From contig HF986024.1 in NCBI GenBank assembly GCA_000431015.1, positions 24,918 to 38,585 on the forward strand: a DNA stretch of 13,668 nt. Reading direction: 5' to 3'. The translations under genes were made by a program, and so were the position numbers. This DNA comes from Alistipes sp. CAG:514. GTDB lineage: Bacteria > Bacteroidota > Bacteroidia > Bacteroidales > UBA932. The notes below the pieces were generated by a model, which saw only the letters and a list, made by a program, of their open reading frames with translations, did no database searches and had not been told where the DNA came from. Positions 6,709-13,640 of this stretch are shown here, piece after piece (position 1 is the first letter of the stretch; each line of letters starts with the position of its first letter).

Positions 6709-9585
6709 ATGAAATTGAATTTTAAATCACTGATTATGATGCTCTTGGGAGTTTCTATGGCATCCGCCTGCAACTCTCTTGAGGTGACTATGCCGGTCGG
6801 CCCGCGTGGTGAGCAGGGAGTGCAGGGCTTGCCAGGAAAGGACGGGATGTCGGCTTACGAGCTTTGGGTAAAAGCTGTGAAAGAGAAACTCATAGACTAT
6901 TCCGGCCCCGTGGATCTCACCCATTTCTTCCTCTATCTGAAGGGCAGGGATGGAATTGACGGCAAGGACGGCAAAGACGGCAGGGATGGAATTGACGGCA
7001 AGGATGGCAAAGACGGCAAGGATGGAATTGACGGCAAAGACGGCAGGGACGGCAAGTCTGCCTACGAACTTTGGAAGGAATATGTCGCTTCGGGTGTGGA
7101 TGATCCTCATAACTCTGGAAAACAATGGGATAGGTCGCACACTTCGATGGCTGATTTCTATTGGTTCCTGACCGGAAATAGGGGAGCTGACGGACTTATT
7201 CCTTACATTAAGGACGGAAACTGGTGGGTAGGAGACAAGGACACCGGCGTGAAAGCCAAGGGCGACAAAGGCGATAAGGGTGAAAAAGGCGATGACGGGA
7301 AGGACGGCTTGAGCGCTTATGAGATGTGGAAGGAATATGTCAGGGAAACAATCGAGGCTGGTGGCCGGGTACAAGACCAGAACGGTAATGAGATAACCCT
7401 CGAGGAGCTGTCGATCCAGAAGTTCTTCCAATATCTTACAGGAAAAGCCGGGGCGAAAGGGAACTCCGGTCTGGACGGTAGGGACGGCAAGGATGGCAAA
7501 GACGGTCTTGACGGCAAGGATGGCCTCAACGGCAAGGATGGTAAAGATGGTCTTGACGGTAAGGATGGCAAGGACGGTAAAGACGGCAAGGATGGCCTCA
7601 ATGGCAAGGACGGTCTCGATGGCAAAGACGGTAAGGACGGTAAAGACGGCAGCGATGGTAAGGACGGATCGGACGGATCCTCCGGGTCGAACGGAAAATC
7701 CGCCTATGAGCTTTGGGTCTTGGACGTTACATCACCGGTGGGCCTTGAGGATCCTAAGAATCCAGGAGTCAAATGGGATTCTTCAAGAACATCGCTGTCT
7801 GATTTCTATGAATATCTCCGCGGCGCGGCAGGTGCTGACGGGAAAAACGGCAAGGACGGCTCTGACGGCAAGGATGGTGCCAATGGCAAGGACGGGAGCA
7901 ATGGAAGGTCAGCCTATGAGCTCTGGAAAGAGATTGTTCTGAGCGACAATGGGCTTGACAATCCGGGGAACGGTGTCTATGACATCGAGACATATCCTAA
8001 GTGGCCGAGGACCGCGGTCACGGAGAAAGACTTTTACGAGTATCTCAAAGGCCGGGACGGCGAAGACGGCAAGAATGCGCCAAAGATGGCCTCTGTGGAC
8101 ACCATGTATGTGGAGGAAGCGGACTGGACGAAGTATAATGTGGCTCCGGTCAGAGCGCTTGCCAAAGTCGCGTCAAGAGGACGGGCGGCGGTCAAAGACA
8201 CTACTTATGAATATGTCAACCCTTACACCGGTGGAGCCTCGCTTGTCGTCACCGGCCCGGGCCCGGTATTGCTTGCCGGATGCGAGGTCACTTTCAAGGA
8301 TCAGGCTGGTAACTCGTACACGAAGACATCCGATGCTTTAGGTTACATCTATCTGGACAAGAACGAGCTTCCGGTATGGACTGAGGGAAGCCCGGGCGCC
8401 GGCGACCTGTCAATGAGAACCAGACCGGAAAGTTTCAGGGTCGGGGACAAGGAGATTACTGATCCATCTCTGATAGCCGCCACTTGCGCTGTCCCGTACC
8501 GTGTCGGAGTCACTGTCGAAATGACGGATTCTGAATGGAGAGAAAGCACCGTTGATGTGAAATATGACATTGCGAGAGTCGTTGAGGGAAAGACAGAGAC
8601 CTCTTGGTCAGGTATAGAGTATCCTCATTGCGACATCAATTCCGGGCAGGGATATTTCTTCTACCGGAGTGTCGGCGACATTGCCAGGTTGGGGAAACTT
8701 ATGACGGATGTCTATGGCGCCCCGCGTATGGCAGGCGATCATTTTCTCGAACTTGGCAGTGACAACGTGAAGAGCTTCTGGATCAGGCCAGTCGGCACAG
8801 AGGCGAGCAAGACAACGCAATCGGTTTCTTTTGGAGACGGTGTGGCTCCGTCAAAGCTTGACATCCATTATCTTCCGGTTGTAAGACGGTCGAATGGTAT
8901 GTATTATGAAAGTCACACGCCGGACTACGGAATGGAGGTCGTCTCTGAATCCAAGACAATCATCCCGGAATACTGCCTGATCGGCTCCCTTGACATCAAA
9001 GGTAAGAAGGGCGGGGAAGGAGACGAGGCGTACACCAGTCACAACAACAAGCTTGTGCTGTCTGATGACGGGGCGGCCAAGGTGCCGGTCAACCGTACCA
9101 ACTACGAGCTGATTTTGGGTCAGACCTCGTTCAGCTTCGCTTTTGACTATTCGACCTTCGGCCATGTGTACAGAAGGAACTCCTACTACGACGAGGAGAC
9201 AAAGACATTCAGGTTCACGCGTTATGACACCATGATTGATTATCTGAAGGCTACGGACGAAACATGGTCAGACATGTGTGTGACCACGTTTGAGAACAGT
9301 GGCAACCTCAATGATGTCAAGATCAGGAACACGGTCAAGGTCATCCTCTCCGTCAAGGATGGTGTCATTCAGAATCCTGACGAAATCTTCTTGATCAGGA
9401 ATGTCTATGACGGTTTTGACATCACTTTCAGTAATTTTATGTTCAGGGATGTCTACTATGGAGGGAAAAGTGGAAAGTTCCGCTACTCGGAGTCCACTCC
9501 TTATCAGGCGGATTGCACTTTGGGTGGTGAGAGCCTGGTTTTCCAGGCCATCAAGGATGCCAGGAGCGCCTGCCTTGATGATTGA
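6709..9585 (+). CDS. Large collagen-like surface lipoprotein with five SAYELW modules and an unknown C-terminal domain
   Basis: The 958-residue product has a lipoprotein signal (C21 after MASA). Gly-X-Y tracts occupy about residues 31-47, 79-117, 185-202, 245-331, 372-401 and 448-456, dominated by GKD, GLD, GID and GSD; after the first tract they contain no proline. Alternating with them are five modules that begin S-A-Y-E-L/M-W (residues 48, 117, 202, 331, 401) and end in an F-x-x-Y/F-L-x-G segment feeding the next tract. Between modules 2 and 3 sits a PYIKDGNWWVGDKDTGV segment (165-181). From about 457 to the end is a roughly 500-residue domain, rich in beta-strand-like sequence, that I do not recognise; it has only a few cysteines. 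I infer a trimeric stalk carrying a C-terminal head. The start at 6709 is chosen because it gives a full lipoprotein signal. Confidence 0.85.
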   Translation: MKLNFKSLIMMLLGVSMASACNSLEVTMPVGPRGEQGVQGLPGKDGMSAYELWVKAVKEKLIDYSGPVDLTHFFLYLKGRDGIDGKDGKDGRDGIDGKDGKDGKDGIDGKDGRDGKSAYELWKEYVASGVDDPHNSGKQWDRSHTSMADFYWFLTGNRGADGLIPYIKDGNWWVGDKDTGVKAKGDKGDKGEKGDDGKDGLSAYEMWKEYVRETIEAGGRVQDQNGNEITLEELSIQKFFQYLTGKAGAKGNSGLDGRDGKDGKDGLDGKDGLNGKDGKDGLDGKDGKDGKDGKDGLNGKDGLDGKDGKDGKDGSDGKDGSDGSSGSNGKSAYELWVLDVTSPVGLEDPKNPGVKWDSSRTSLSDFYEYLRGAAGADGKNGKDGSDGKDGANGKDGSNGRSAYELWKEIVLSDNGLDNPGNGVYDIETYPKWPRTAVTEKDFYEYLKGRDGEDGKNAPKMASVDTMYVEEADWTKYNVAPVRALAKVASRGRAAVKDTTYEYVNPYTGGASLVVTGPGPVLLAGCEVTFKDQAGNSYTKTSDALGYIYLDKNELPVWTEGSPGAGDLSMRTRPESFRVGDKEITDPSLIAATCAVPYRVGVTVEMTDSEWRESTVDVKYDIARVVEGKTETSWSGIEYPHCDINSGQGYFFYRSVGDIARLGKLMTDVYGAPRMAGDHFLELGSDNVKSFWIRPVGTEASKTTQSVSFGDGVAPSKLDIHYLPVVRRSNGMYYESHTPDYGMEVVSESKTIIPEYCLIGSLDIKGKKGGEGDEAYTSHNNKLVLSDDGAAKVPVNRTNYELILGQTSFSFAFDYSTFGHVYRRNSYYDEETKTFRFTRYDTMIDYLKATDETWSDMCVTTFENSGNLNDVKIRNTVKVILSVKDGVIQNPDEIFLIRNVYDGFDITFSNFMFRDVYYGGKSGKFRYSESTPYQADCTLGGESLVFQAIKDARSACLDD
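6943..7059 (+). repeat. Collagen-encoding repeat tract 1 (13 Gly-X-Y triplets)
   Basis: Nine-base units of the type GGN-AAG/ATT-GAY recur in long near-identical blocks (for example the GGAATTGACGGCAAGGAYGG block three times). All changes in multiples of nine keep the frame and the triple-helix register. Confidence 0.85.
7441..7701 (+). repeat. Collagen-encoding repeat tract 2 (29 Gly-X-Y triplets)
   Basis: Twenty-nine uninterrupted triplets, 14 of them GKD, encoded by closely similar 9-base units with synonymous GGC/GGT, AAG/AAA and GAT/GAC changes. It is the longest helix-forming tract of the protein and contains no proline. Confidence 0.88.
7822..7911 (+). repeat. Collagen-encoding repeat tract 3 (10 Gly-X-Y triplets)
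   Basis: Ten triplets (GAA, GAD, GKN, GKD, GSD, GKD, GAN, GKD, GSN, GRS) joining SAYELW modules 4 and 5. It contains more Asn and Ser than tract 2 and no proline. Confidence 0.8.
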
Positions 9586-9598
9586 CGGCTTGTGATGG

Positions 9599-9630
9599 AA
9601 AAGGACTGCCCGGTCCGGACAGTCCTTTTT
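9599..9630. terminator. Bidirectional terminator between convergent genes
   Basis: AAAAGGACTG (9599-9608) pairs perfectly with CAGTCCTTTT (9620-9629), with a further CCG/CGG inner stem. T5 follows on the plus strand, and the A-run at 9599-9602 gives a T-run on the minus strand, so it can serve both the collagen-like gene and the peptidase gene ending at 9648. Confidence 0.9.
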
Positions 9631-9647
9631 ACTGATCATTCGGGTGA

Positions 9648-11705
9648 CTACAGGTAGTCGTCAAAGTAGTTTGTCACTTTGTCCATCAAGTGGACTCTCC
9701 AGCTTCCGAAGACATTGTGTTCGGAGCGAGGGTAAGGGAAGTAGTCCAGCTGGACGTTCTCCTCGATGCATCGCTGGACAAAGCTCAGGCTGTGCTGCCA
9801 GAGCACAGTGTTGTCGATGGCTCCCTGGCAGATGAGAAGCTTGCCTTTGAGATTCTTCACGTTGTTAAGAAGGCTTGTCTGAGCGAATCCGTCCGGATTG
9901 GTGGCTTCAGTGTCCATGTAACGCTCGCCGTACATGATCTCGTACCACTTCCAGTCGATGATCGGACCGCCTGCCACGCCGACCTTGAATGTCTCCGGAT
10001 GATTGGTCATCAATGAGATGGTCATGAATCCTCCGTAGCTCCATCCGTGGACGCCGATTCTGTCGGAATCCACGAAAGGCAGAGATTTCAGCATGTTGAC
10101 ACCTACCATCTGGTCAGCCATCTCGGCCTGGCCGCAGTGGCGGTGGATAGCCTTCTCATATTCGGCGCCCCTGTTCTGGGTTCCCCGGTTGTCCTGGACA
10201 TAGACGATGTAGCCTTTCTGTGCCATGAGCATCTCCCACATCCTGACCTGTCCAAGCCAGGAGTTGCGGACCATCTGTGAGTGAGGGCCGCCATAGACGT
10301 AGATGATCACAGGGTACTTCTTCGCTGGATCGAAGTCCGTAGGGAGGAACATCCTGTACCAGTTGTCGTACTTGCCGTCGGCGCTTTTGACTGTGCCGAG
10401 CAGAGCCTTTCCGGTCTTGTAGTCTTTGAGCGGATCCTCGGCTGTGATCAGATTGCGGATCAGCTTTCCGTCAGCCGAGACGATGTTCATCACGCGCGGA
10501 ACGTTGAAGCTGCTGTAGTTGTCGATGAATCTGGTGCAGTCTTCGTTGAGGGAGATCGTGTGCCAGCCTTCCTCGGAGGTCAGCCTGACAGGCTTGCCGA
10601 GCCTGGCCTTCGCCACAGCGTCGGCGCGTCCCTTGGCCTTGCCGGCTCCCGGGATCCTGACCTCGATCCTGAACAGATGATTCTCGACAGGGGAGACCTC
10701 CGCCGAGGTGTAGTAGACAAACCTGCCGTCGTTGCCAAGGTACTCGACGTCGGCATCAACTCCGGTCAGCCTTCTGACAGTCCCGAGGGTGTCGCAGAGG
10801 TAAAGGTTGCGGTAGCCGTCGCGGATATCGGTGCGGTAGATGAATGAATATGTCCCCTTGATGAACCGCAGCGGATCCAGTGGCTCGACGAAGCGGGAGT
10901 CGTCCTCGGTGAGGATGGTGCGCGCGAAGGAACCGTCTGCCGCGCGGTACATGTTCAGTTTCATGTGCTTCTGGGACCGGTCGACGACTTGGATGAATAT
11001 GTTCCTGCTGTCCGGCGACCAGCTGATGTTCGTTAGGTAACGGTCGTCGCCATATTCATTGACATCGCACCAGACGGTCTTGCCGCTTGCCCTGTCATAG
11101 ATTCCGAGGCTTATCCTCTCGCTGTCCATGCCGTTCATCGGGTACTTGATGCTCTTCAGCGAGCCGGTGCGGGTGGTGATGTCCAGAAGAGGGAAGTCCG
11201 TGACCTTGCTCTCGTCCTTCCTGTAGAACGCCAGCTTCGATCCGTCAGGCGCCCAGAATATTCCTTCGCCGATTCCGAACTCGTTGCGGCTTACCGACTG
11301 CCCGTAGGTGATGTCGGGATTCTCGCTGACGGCGACGCTGACGGGGCCGTTGTCGAAGATGTAGAGGCTTTGGCCTATGGTGTAGGCAAAGGTTCCGTCA
11401 TCGCTCCGCGTGATGTTCCCGGCTTCCTTAGGGAAACCTTCCGGAAGACGGGTGGCTGAATAGTCGGAGATCTCCCCGGTCAGGAGGTTCTCCTGGATCC
11501 ATTTGCCGTCCTTGAAAGTGGTGAAGGTGTCGCTGTCCTTCCAGGATGCCGACACGCTCGCAGGTCTGATGTGCCTGCCCAGTTCGGTTTCCTCCGTCGT
11601 GAGGAGTCTGCCTTCCGGGTTGGCCGGATGTGTCGTGTAGACCCCGGTCTGTGCGTTGAGGACGAGTGGTGTCGCGAACGCGATGATTGAGAGGATTTTT
11701 TTCAT
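9648..11705 (-). CDS. ptpA: Secreted S9 serine peptidase, prolyl tripeptidyl peptidase PtpA-like
   Basis: The 685-residue product starts with a signal peptide (MKKILSIIAFATPLVLNAQ). Residues about 20-440 form the beta-propeller typical of dipeptidyl peptidase IV relatives, and about 450-685 the alpha/beta-hydrolase domain (YVYGGPHSQ near 470). The catalytic triad is S556 in GWSYGG, D631 in GAIDN and H663 in SEHNV; the 75- and 32-residue spacings equal those of Porphyromonas gingivalis PtpA. Motifs such as NEFGIGEGIFWAPDGSKLAF, GVAGGPIIDW and EIMYGERY recall PtpA more than classical DPP IV, which carries a double Glu in the propeller. The enzyme would release X-Y-Pro tripeptides in the periplasm or at the surface. 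The start is chosen at ATG 11705 because a longer frame to 11825 would place a charged tail before the signal peptide. It overlaps the upstream stop by one base. DPP IV specificity remains possible. Confidence 0.9.
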   Translation of the reverse strand: MKKILSIIAFATPLVLNAQTGVYTTHPANPEGRLLTTEETELGRHIRPASVSASWKDSDTFTTFKDGKWIQENLLTGEISDYSATRLPEGFPKEAGNITRSDDGTFAYTIGQSLYIFDNGPVSVAVSENPDITYGQSVSRNEFGIGEGIFWAPDGSKLAFYRKDESKVTDFPLLDITTRTGSLKSIKYPMNGMDSERISLGIYDRASGKTVWCDVNEYGDDRYLTNISWSPDSRNIFIQVVDRSQKHMKLNMYRAADGSFARTILTEDDSRFVEPLDPLRFIKGTYSFIYRTDIRDGYRNLYLCDTLGTVRRLTGVDADVEYLGNDGRFVYYTSAEVSPVENHLFRIEVRIPGAGKAKGRADAVAKARLGKPVRLTSEEGWHTISLNEDCTRFIDNYSSFNVPRVMNIVSADGKLIRNLITAEDPLKDYKTGKALLGTVKSADGKYDNWYRMFLPTDFDPAKKYPVIIYVYGGPHSQMVRNSWLGQVRMWEMLMAQKGYIVYVQDNRGTQNRGAEYEKAIHRHCGQAEMADQMVGVNMLKSLPFVDSDRIGVHGWSYGGFMTISLMTNHPETFKVGVAGGPIIDWKWYEIMYGERYMDTEATNPDGFAQTSLLNNVKNLKGKLLICQGAIDNTVLWQHSLSFVQRCIEENVQLDYFPYPRSEHNVFGSWRVHLMDKVTNYFDDYL

Positions 11706-12106
11706 TATTCGCCTGTTTGTGATGTGGTTGAGACTATTCTGTCCACGACGTACTTCTGCATTCCGCGCCAAGGAAGTGTTCCGAGATATTCCTTGTAATG
11801 AAGCTCGACGGTTTTCCCGCTGCACCTCATCAGCTCATTGGCGACCTCCTCGTTCTCCACGGAGAAGTCGAAGATGTAGGATTCGACCGCCGCTCCGCCG
11901 GAACCCTTTCCTGAGCCGCGGAACCCGGACTGGATCAGTTTGCCTTCGTAGGTCTTCCAGACGTAGCCTTTGTACATGAACTGGTTGAGTTCTCCGGCTT
12001 TCACGCCGTCTCCGAAGACGAAGTAGAACCTGACGTAGATGAACGCCGCCAGGCTGAGGGCCGCGATGGCTCCAACCCAAGTGAATATCTTGCCTTTTGT
12101 TGTCAT
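11705..12106 (-). CDS. Conserved Bacteroidetes small membrane-anchored protein of unknown function
   Basis: The 133-residue product has one N-terminal membrane helix (about 8-28) and a soluble remainder predicted outside the cytoplasm. The succession GDGVKAGELN...YKGYVWKTYEGKLIQSGFRG, then MRCSGKTVELHYKEYLGTLPWRGMQKYVVD matches, from memory, a widespread Bacteroidetes hypothetical family sometimes mislabelled as 6-phosphogluconate dehydrogenase; no such enzyme fold is visible. A single Cys lies in the MRCSGK motif. Its TAA stop shares a base with the ATG of the peptidase gene (TAATG), so the two are probably translationally coupled. No promoter box is seen in the 89-base gap upstream, so it may be read from the esterase gene. 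Confidence 0.75.
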   Translation of the reverse strand: MTTKGKIFTWVGAIAALSLAAFIYVRFYFVFGDGVKAGELNQFMYKGYVWKTYEGKLIQSGFRGSGKGSGGAAVESYIFDFSVENEEVANELMRCSGKTVELHYKEYLGTLPWRGMQKYVVDRIVSTTSQTGE

Positions 12107-12148
12107 GATGGTTTATTTAGTTAGCGTTAAAAAAGTTGGTAAGATTTG

Positions 12149-12171
12149 GCGGCGGAAGAATGTGCCGCCGC
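12149..12171 (-). other. GC-rich hairpin between the esterase and small membrane protein genes
   Basis: GCGGCGG (12149-12155) and CCGCCGC (12165-12171) form a 7-bp stem with a 9-base loop. On the minus strand the nearest T-run lies about 15 bases downstream, so it is a poor terminator. It could partly attenuate transcription or stabilise the end of the esterase message. Confidence 0.4.
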
Positions 12172-12195
12172 GGATTCTGCAAAGGGTTCCGGCGA

Positions 12196-13338
12196 TTACC
12201 TGATGGCGTTGCCGGTAAGTTCCCATCCGGTTATGGTGGAGACATATGGTATGACGGTGTGGGCGATCTTGAGGTGTCCGCTGTAGTTCGGATGTCCGTC
12301 GGCTCCCATGTCCTCCACGTTGTTGTGGACGGAATCCGTCAGCGCCACAAGGTGGACGTTCTTAAGCCCGCAGTCGTCCACGGCCTTACGGATGTACTCG
12401 AACATCAGATAGTCGTGTTTCGGAACCATGCAGAGGATCGGATGGCTTTCGCCGTAGTTGTCCTTGATCTCGCGCATGAGCTTGTGGTAGTTTCTGACAA
12501 ACATTCTTTCGGAAGGCTGCATCCCTCTGGAGAAGTCATTGGTTCCCAGATAGATGACAGTGATACCCGGCTTGAGACCGCATGACTTGGCGTCCCATTT
12601 CACATCTTTGTCACTGTCGAATGTCTGGAGGTAACGCTCAGGCATGCAGTAGTCGGTGAACTTGCTGTTGTAGTTGCGGACTATTCCCATTCCGGAGTGG
12701 GCCACGACAATCTGGTCGGCGTTGAAGTACCTTGCCACGGCGCATGCGTAGGTCAGGTTCTGGTTCTCGGTCTCCGGCCTGAAGCGTTCTGTGTTCGGGC
12801 TTTCCGTGCCGTAGCCGCAGGTGTAGGAGTCGCCGACATATTCAATGATCCTTTCCTTCGGGGCGTCGGCCTGCAGGAAATCGCCGTCGGTGATGAACTC
12901 ACTGATGGTCGTGATGCCCTGCTCGCCTTCGGTGCGCTTCTGGAGAATCACCAGATGCGGGGCTTTCGCCGCCTTCCTGTCCTTGCCGAACCGGGTCTTG
13001 AGTTCCCCGGCGCTGAAGAGAACGATTGTGGTGTCTGTTCCGTGAACCGCCACGACCTTGTCCGGAGCCTGGTCCATCGAGCCGTCAAGCCAAACGTTGT
13101 AGTAGTTCTTCTTGGTGTCGGACACTTTGAAACTCAATGCGTTGCCCTGAAATCTAACCTTGAGGTAAGTTCCTGTCCAGTCGAATGAGACATCGCCGCC
13201 CTTGACCTCGGTCCTTCCGATGTAGGTGATTCTGGAATCGGAAGCCTTGATGGTACTCTCGGTCGCTTTCGGCGCGGCCATCATGAAGGTGGCACCAAGA
13301 AGTGCCGCCGCAAGAAGTGATATTCTTTTCATCTTCAT
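12196..13338 (-). CDS. Secreted CE2-like SGNH/GDSL acetyl esterase
   Basis: The 380-residue product has a signal peptide (about 1-22, ending near MMAAP). Residues about 30-155 resemble the N-terminal beta-sandwich of carbohydrate esterase family 2, and about 160-370 the SGNH hydrolase domain. The nucleophile is S171 in YVGDSYTCGYG, the oxyanion-hole Asn is N267 in LGTNDF, and D347 and H350 lie in GADGHPNYSGH. Family 2 enzymes remove acetyl groups from xylan and related polysaccharides, so a role in deacetylating plant or host glycans in the periplasm is likely, but the exact substrate is not readable here. Two Met codons (1 and 3) could start it. No glycan-uptake (SusC/SusD) genes lie nearby. 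A -7 box sits 21 bases upstream. Confidence 0.87.
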   Translation of the reverse strand: MKMKRISLLAAALLGATFMMAAPKATESTIKASDSRITYIGRTEVKGGDVSFDWTGTYLKVRFQGNALSFKVSDTKKNYYNVWLDGSMDQAPDKVVAVHGTDTTIVLFSAGELKTRFGKDRKAAKAPHLVILQKRTEGEQGITTISEFITDGDFLQADAPKERIIEYVGDSYTCGYGTESPNTERFRPETENQNLTYACAVARYFNADQIVVAHSGMGIVRNYNSKFTDYCMPERYLQTFDSDKDVKWDAKSCGLKPGITVIYLGTNDFSRGMQPSERMFVRNYHKLMREIKDNYGESHPILCMVPKHDYLMFEYIRKAVDDCGLKNVHLVALTDSVHNNVEDMGADGHPNYSGHLKIAHTVIPYVSTITGWELTGNAIR

Positions 13339-13359
13339 CTTTTTTTGTTTTAGAGATTA

Positions 13360-13367
13360 CAAATTTA
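13360..13367 (-). promoter_or_regulatory. -7 box (TAAATTTG) of the esterase gene
   Basis: Read on the minus strand, TAAATTTG matches TAnnTTTG exactly and ends 21 bases before ATG 13338. No clear -33 TTTG is visible upstream. Confidence 0.6.
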
Positions 13368-13401
13368 ATGAATATCGCCGATAAGTAAGCATTTGGTTAT
13401 C

Positions 13402-13425
13402 CTTAAAAAACAACTTAAAAAACAA
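13402..13425. repeat. Two perfect tandem copies of a 12-bp A-rich unit
   Basis: CTTAAAAAACAA occurs at 13402-13413 and again at 13414-13425, between the two divergent promoters. Confidence 0.7.
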
Positions 13426-13454
13426 CTGGCGGCCATTATCTCCGGCCATATTCG

Positions 13455-13484
13455 TTTGATATTTGGAAATTTTTATTATTTTTG
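13455..13484 (+). promoter_or_regulatory. Bacteroidetes promoter (TTTG-N18-TATTTTTG)
   Basis: TTTG at 13455-13458 and TATTTTTG at 13477-13484 form a good -33/-7 pair with 18-base spacing. Predicted transcription start is about 13489-13491, giving a leader of about 150 bases before ATG 13641. Confidence 0.7.
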
Positions 13485-13487
13485 TCC

Positions 13488-13573
13488 TGACGCCTGCCAC
13501 ACGGCGTCACGTCCCGTGCCGGTGACGCAAGGCTGGAACGAGATACAGACCGAAAGGGTGACCGATGGTCGCC
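13488..13573 (+). promoter_or_regulatory. Structured 5' leader with mutually exclusive hairpins
   Basis: Stem A pairs TGACGCC (13488-13494) with GGCGTCA (13503-13509). Stem B pairs GCGTCAC (13504-13510) with GTGACGC (13522-13528), so A and B share bases and cannot coexist. A third hairpin pairs GGTGACC (13557-13563) with GGTCGCC (13567-13573) around a GAT loop. I recognise no riboswitch family. The predicted transcription start is close to the 5' edge of stem A, so part of that arm may not be transcribed. Confidence 0.4.
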
Positions 13574-13640
13574 AAGTTATTTACCAAAGCATCGCTGAAC
13601 TCATAGGACTCACGAGACTATAACCAAAACATCAATCGAT

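Larger units (their letters stand above)
13339..13640. other. Divergent control region of 302 bases
   Basis: It contains the minus-strand promoter of the esterase gene (13360-13367), a perfect 12-bp tandem repeat (13402-13413, 13414-13425), a plus-strand promoter (13455-13484) and a structured leader up to ATG 13641. No convincing gene lies inside; the 76-codon plus-strand frame crossing it spans the promoter and is doubtful. Confidence 0.6.

Noticed and set aside
6727..7431. Minus-strand frame of 234 codons opposite the collagen-like gene
   Set aside because: Its repetitive sequence is the complement of the Gly-Lys-Asp repeats; open complementary frames are expected from such biased codons.
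7317..7625. Proline/leucine/serine-repeat protein on the minus strand
   Set aside because: It is a shadow of the GGC-AAG-GAC repeats (read backwards as repeating Pro, Ser and Leu codons), with no start context.
6943..7701. Regularly repeated DNA considered as a CRISPR array
   Set aside because: Units are nine bases with no spacers and are fully explained by collagen triplet coding.
10281..10847. Plus-strand frame of 188 codons opposite the peptidase gene
   Set aside because: It is complementary to the well-supported propeller coding sequence and shows no recognisable domain.
11706..11825. Longer N-terminus of the peptidase starting at 11825
   Set aside because: It would put about 40 charged residues before an obvious signal peptide and overlap the upstream gene extensively; ATG 11705 with TAATG overlap is more natural.
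13521..13573. Resemblance to a cyclic-di-GMP (GEMM-I) riboswitch through GACGCAA and ACCGATGG
   Set aside because: Only two short strings match; the intervening core and the paired regions of that class are not in place.
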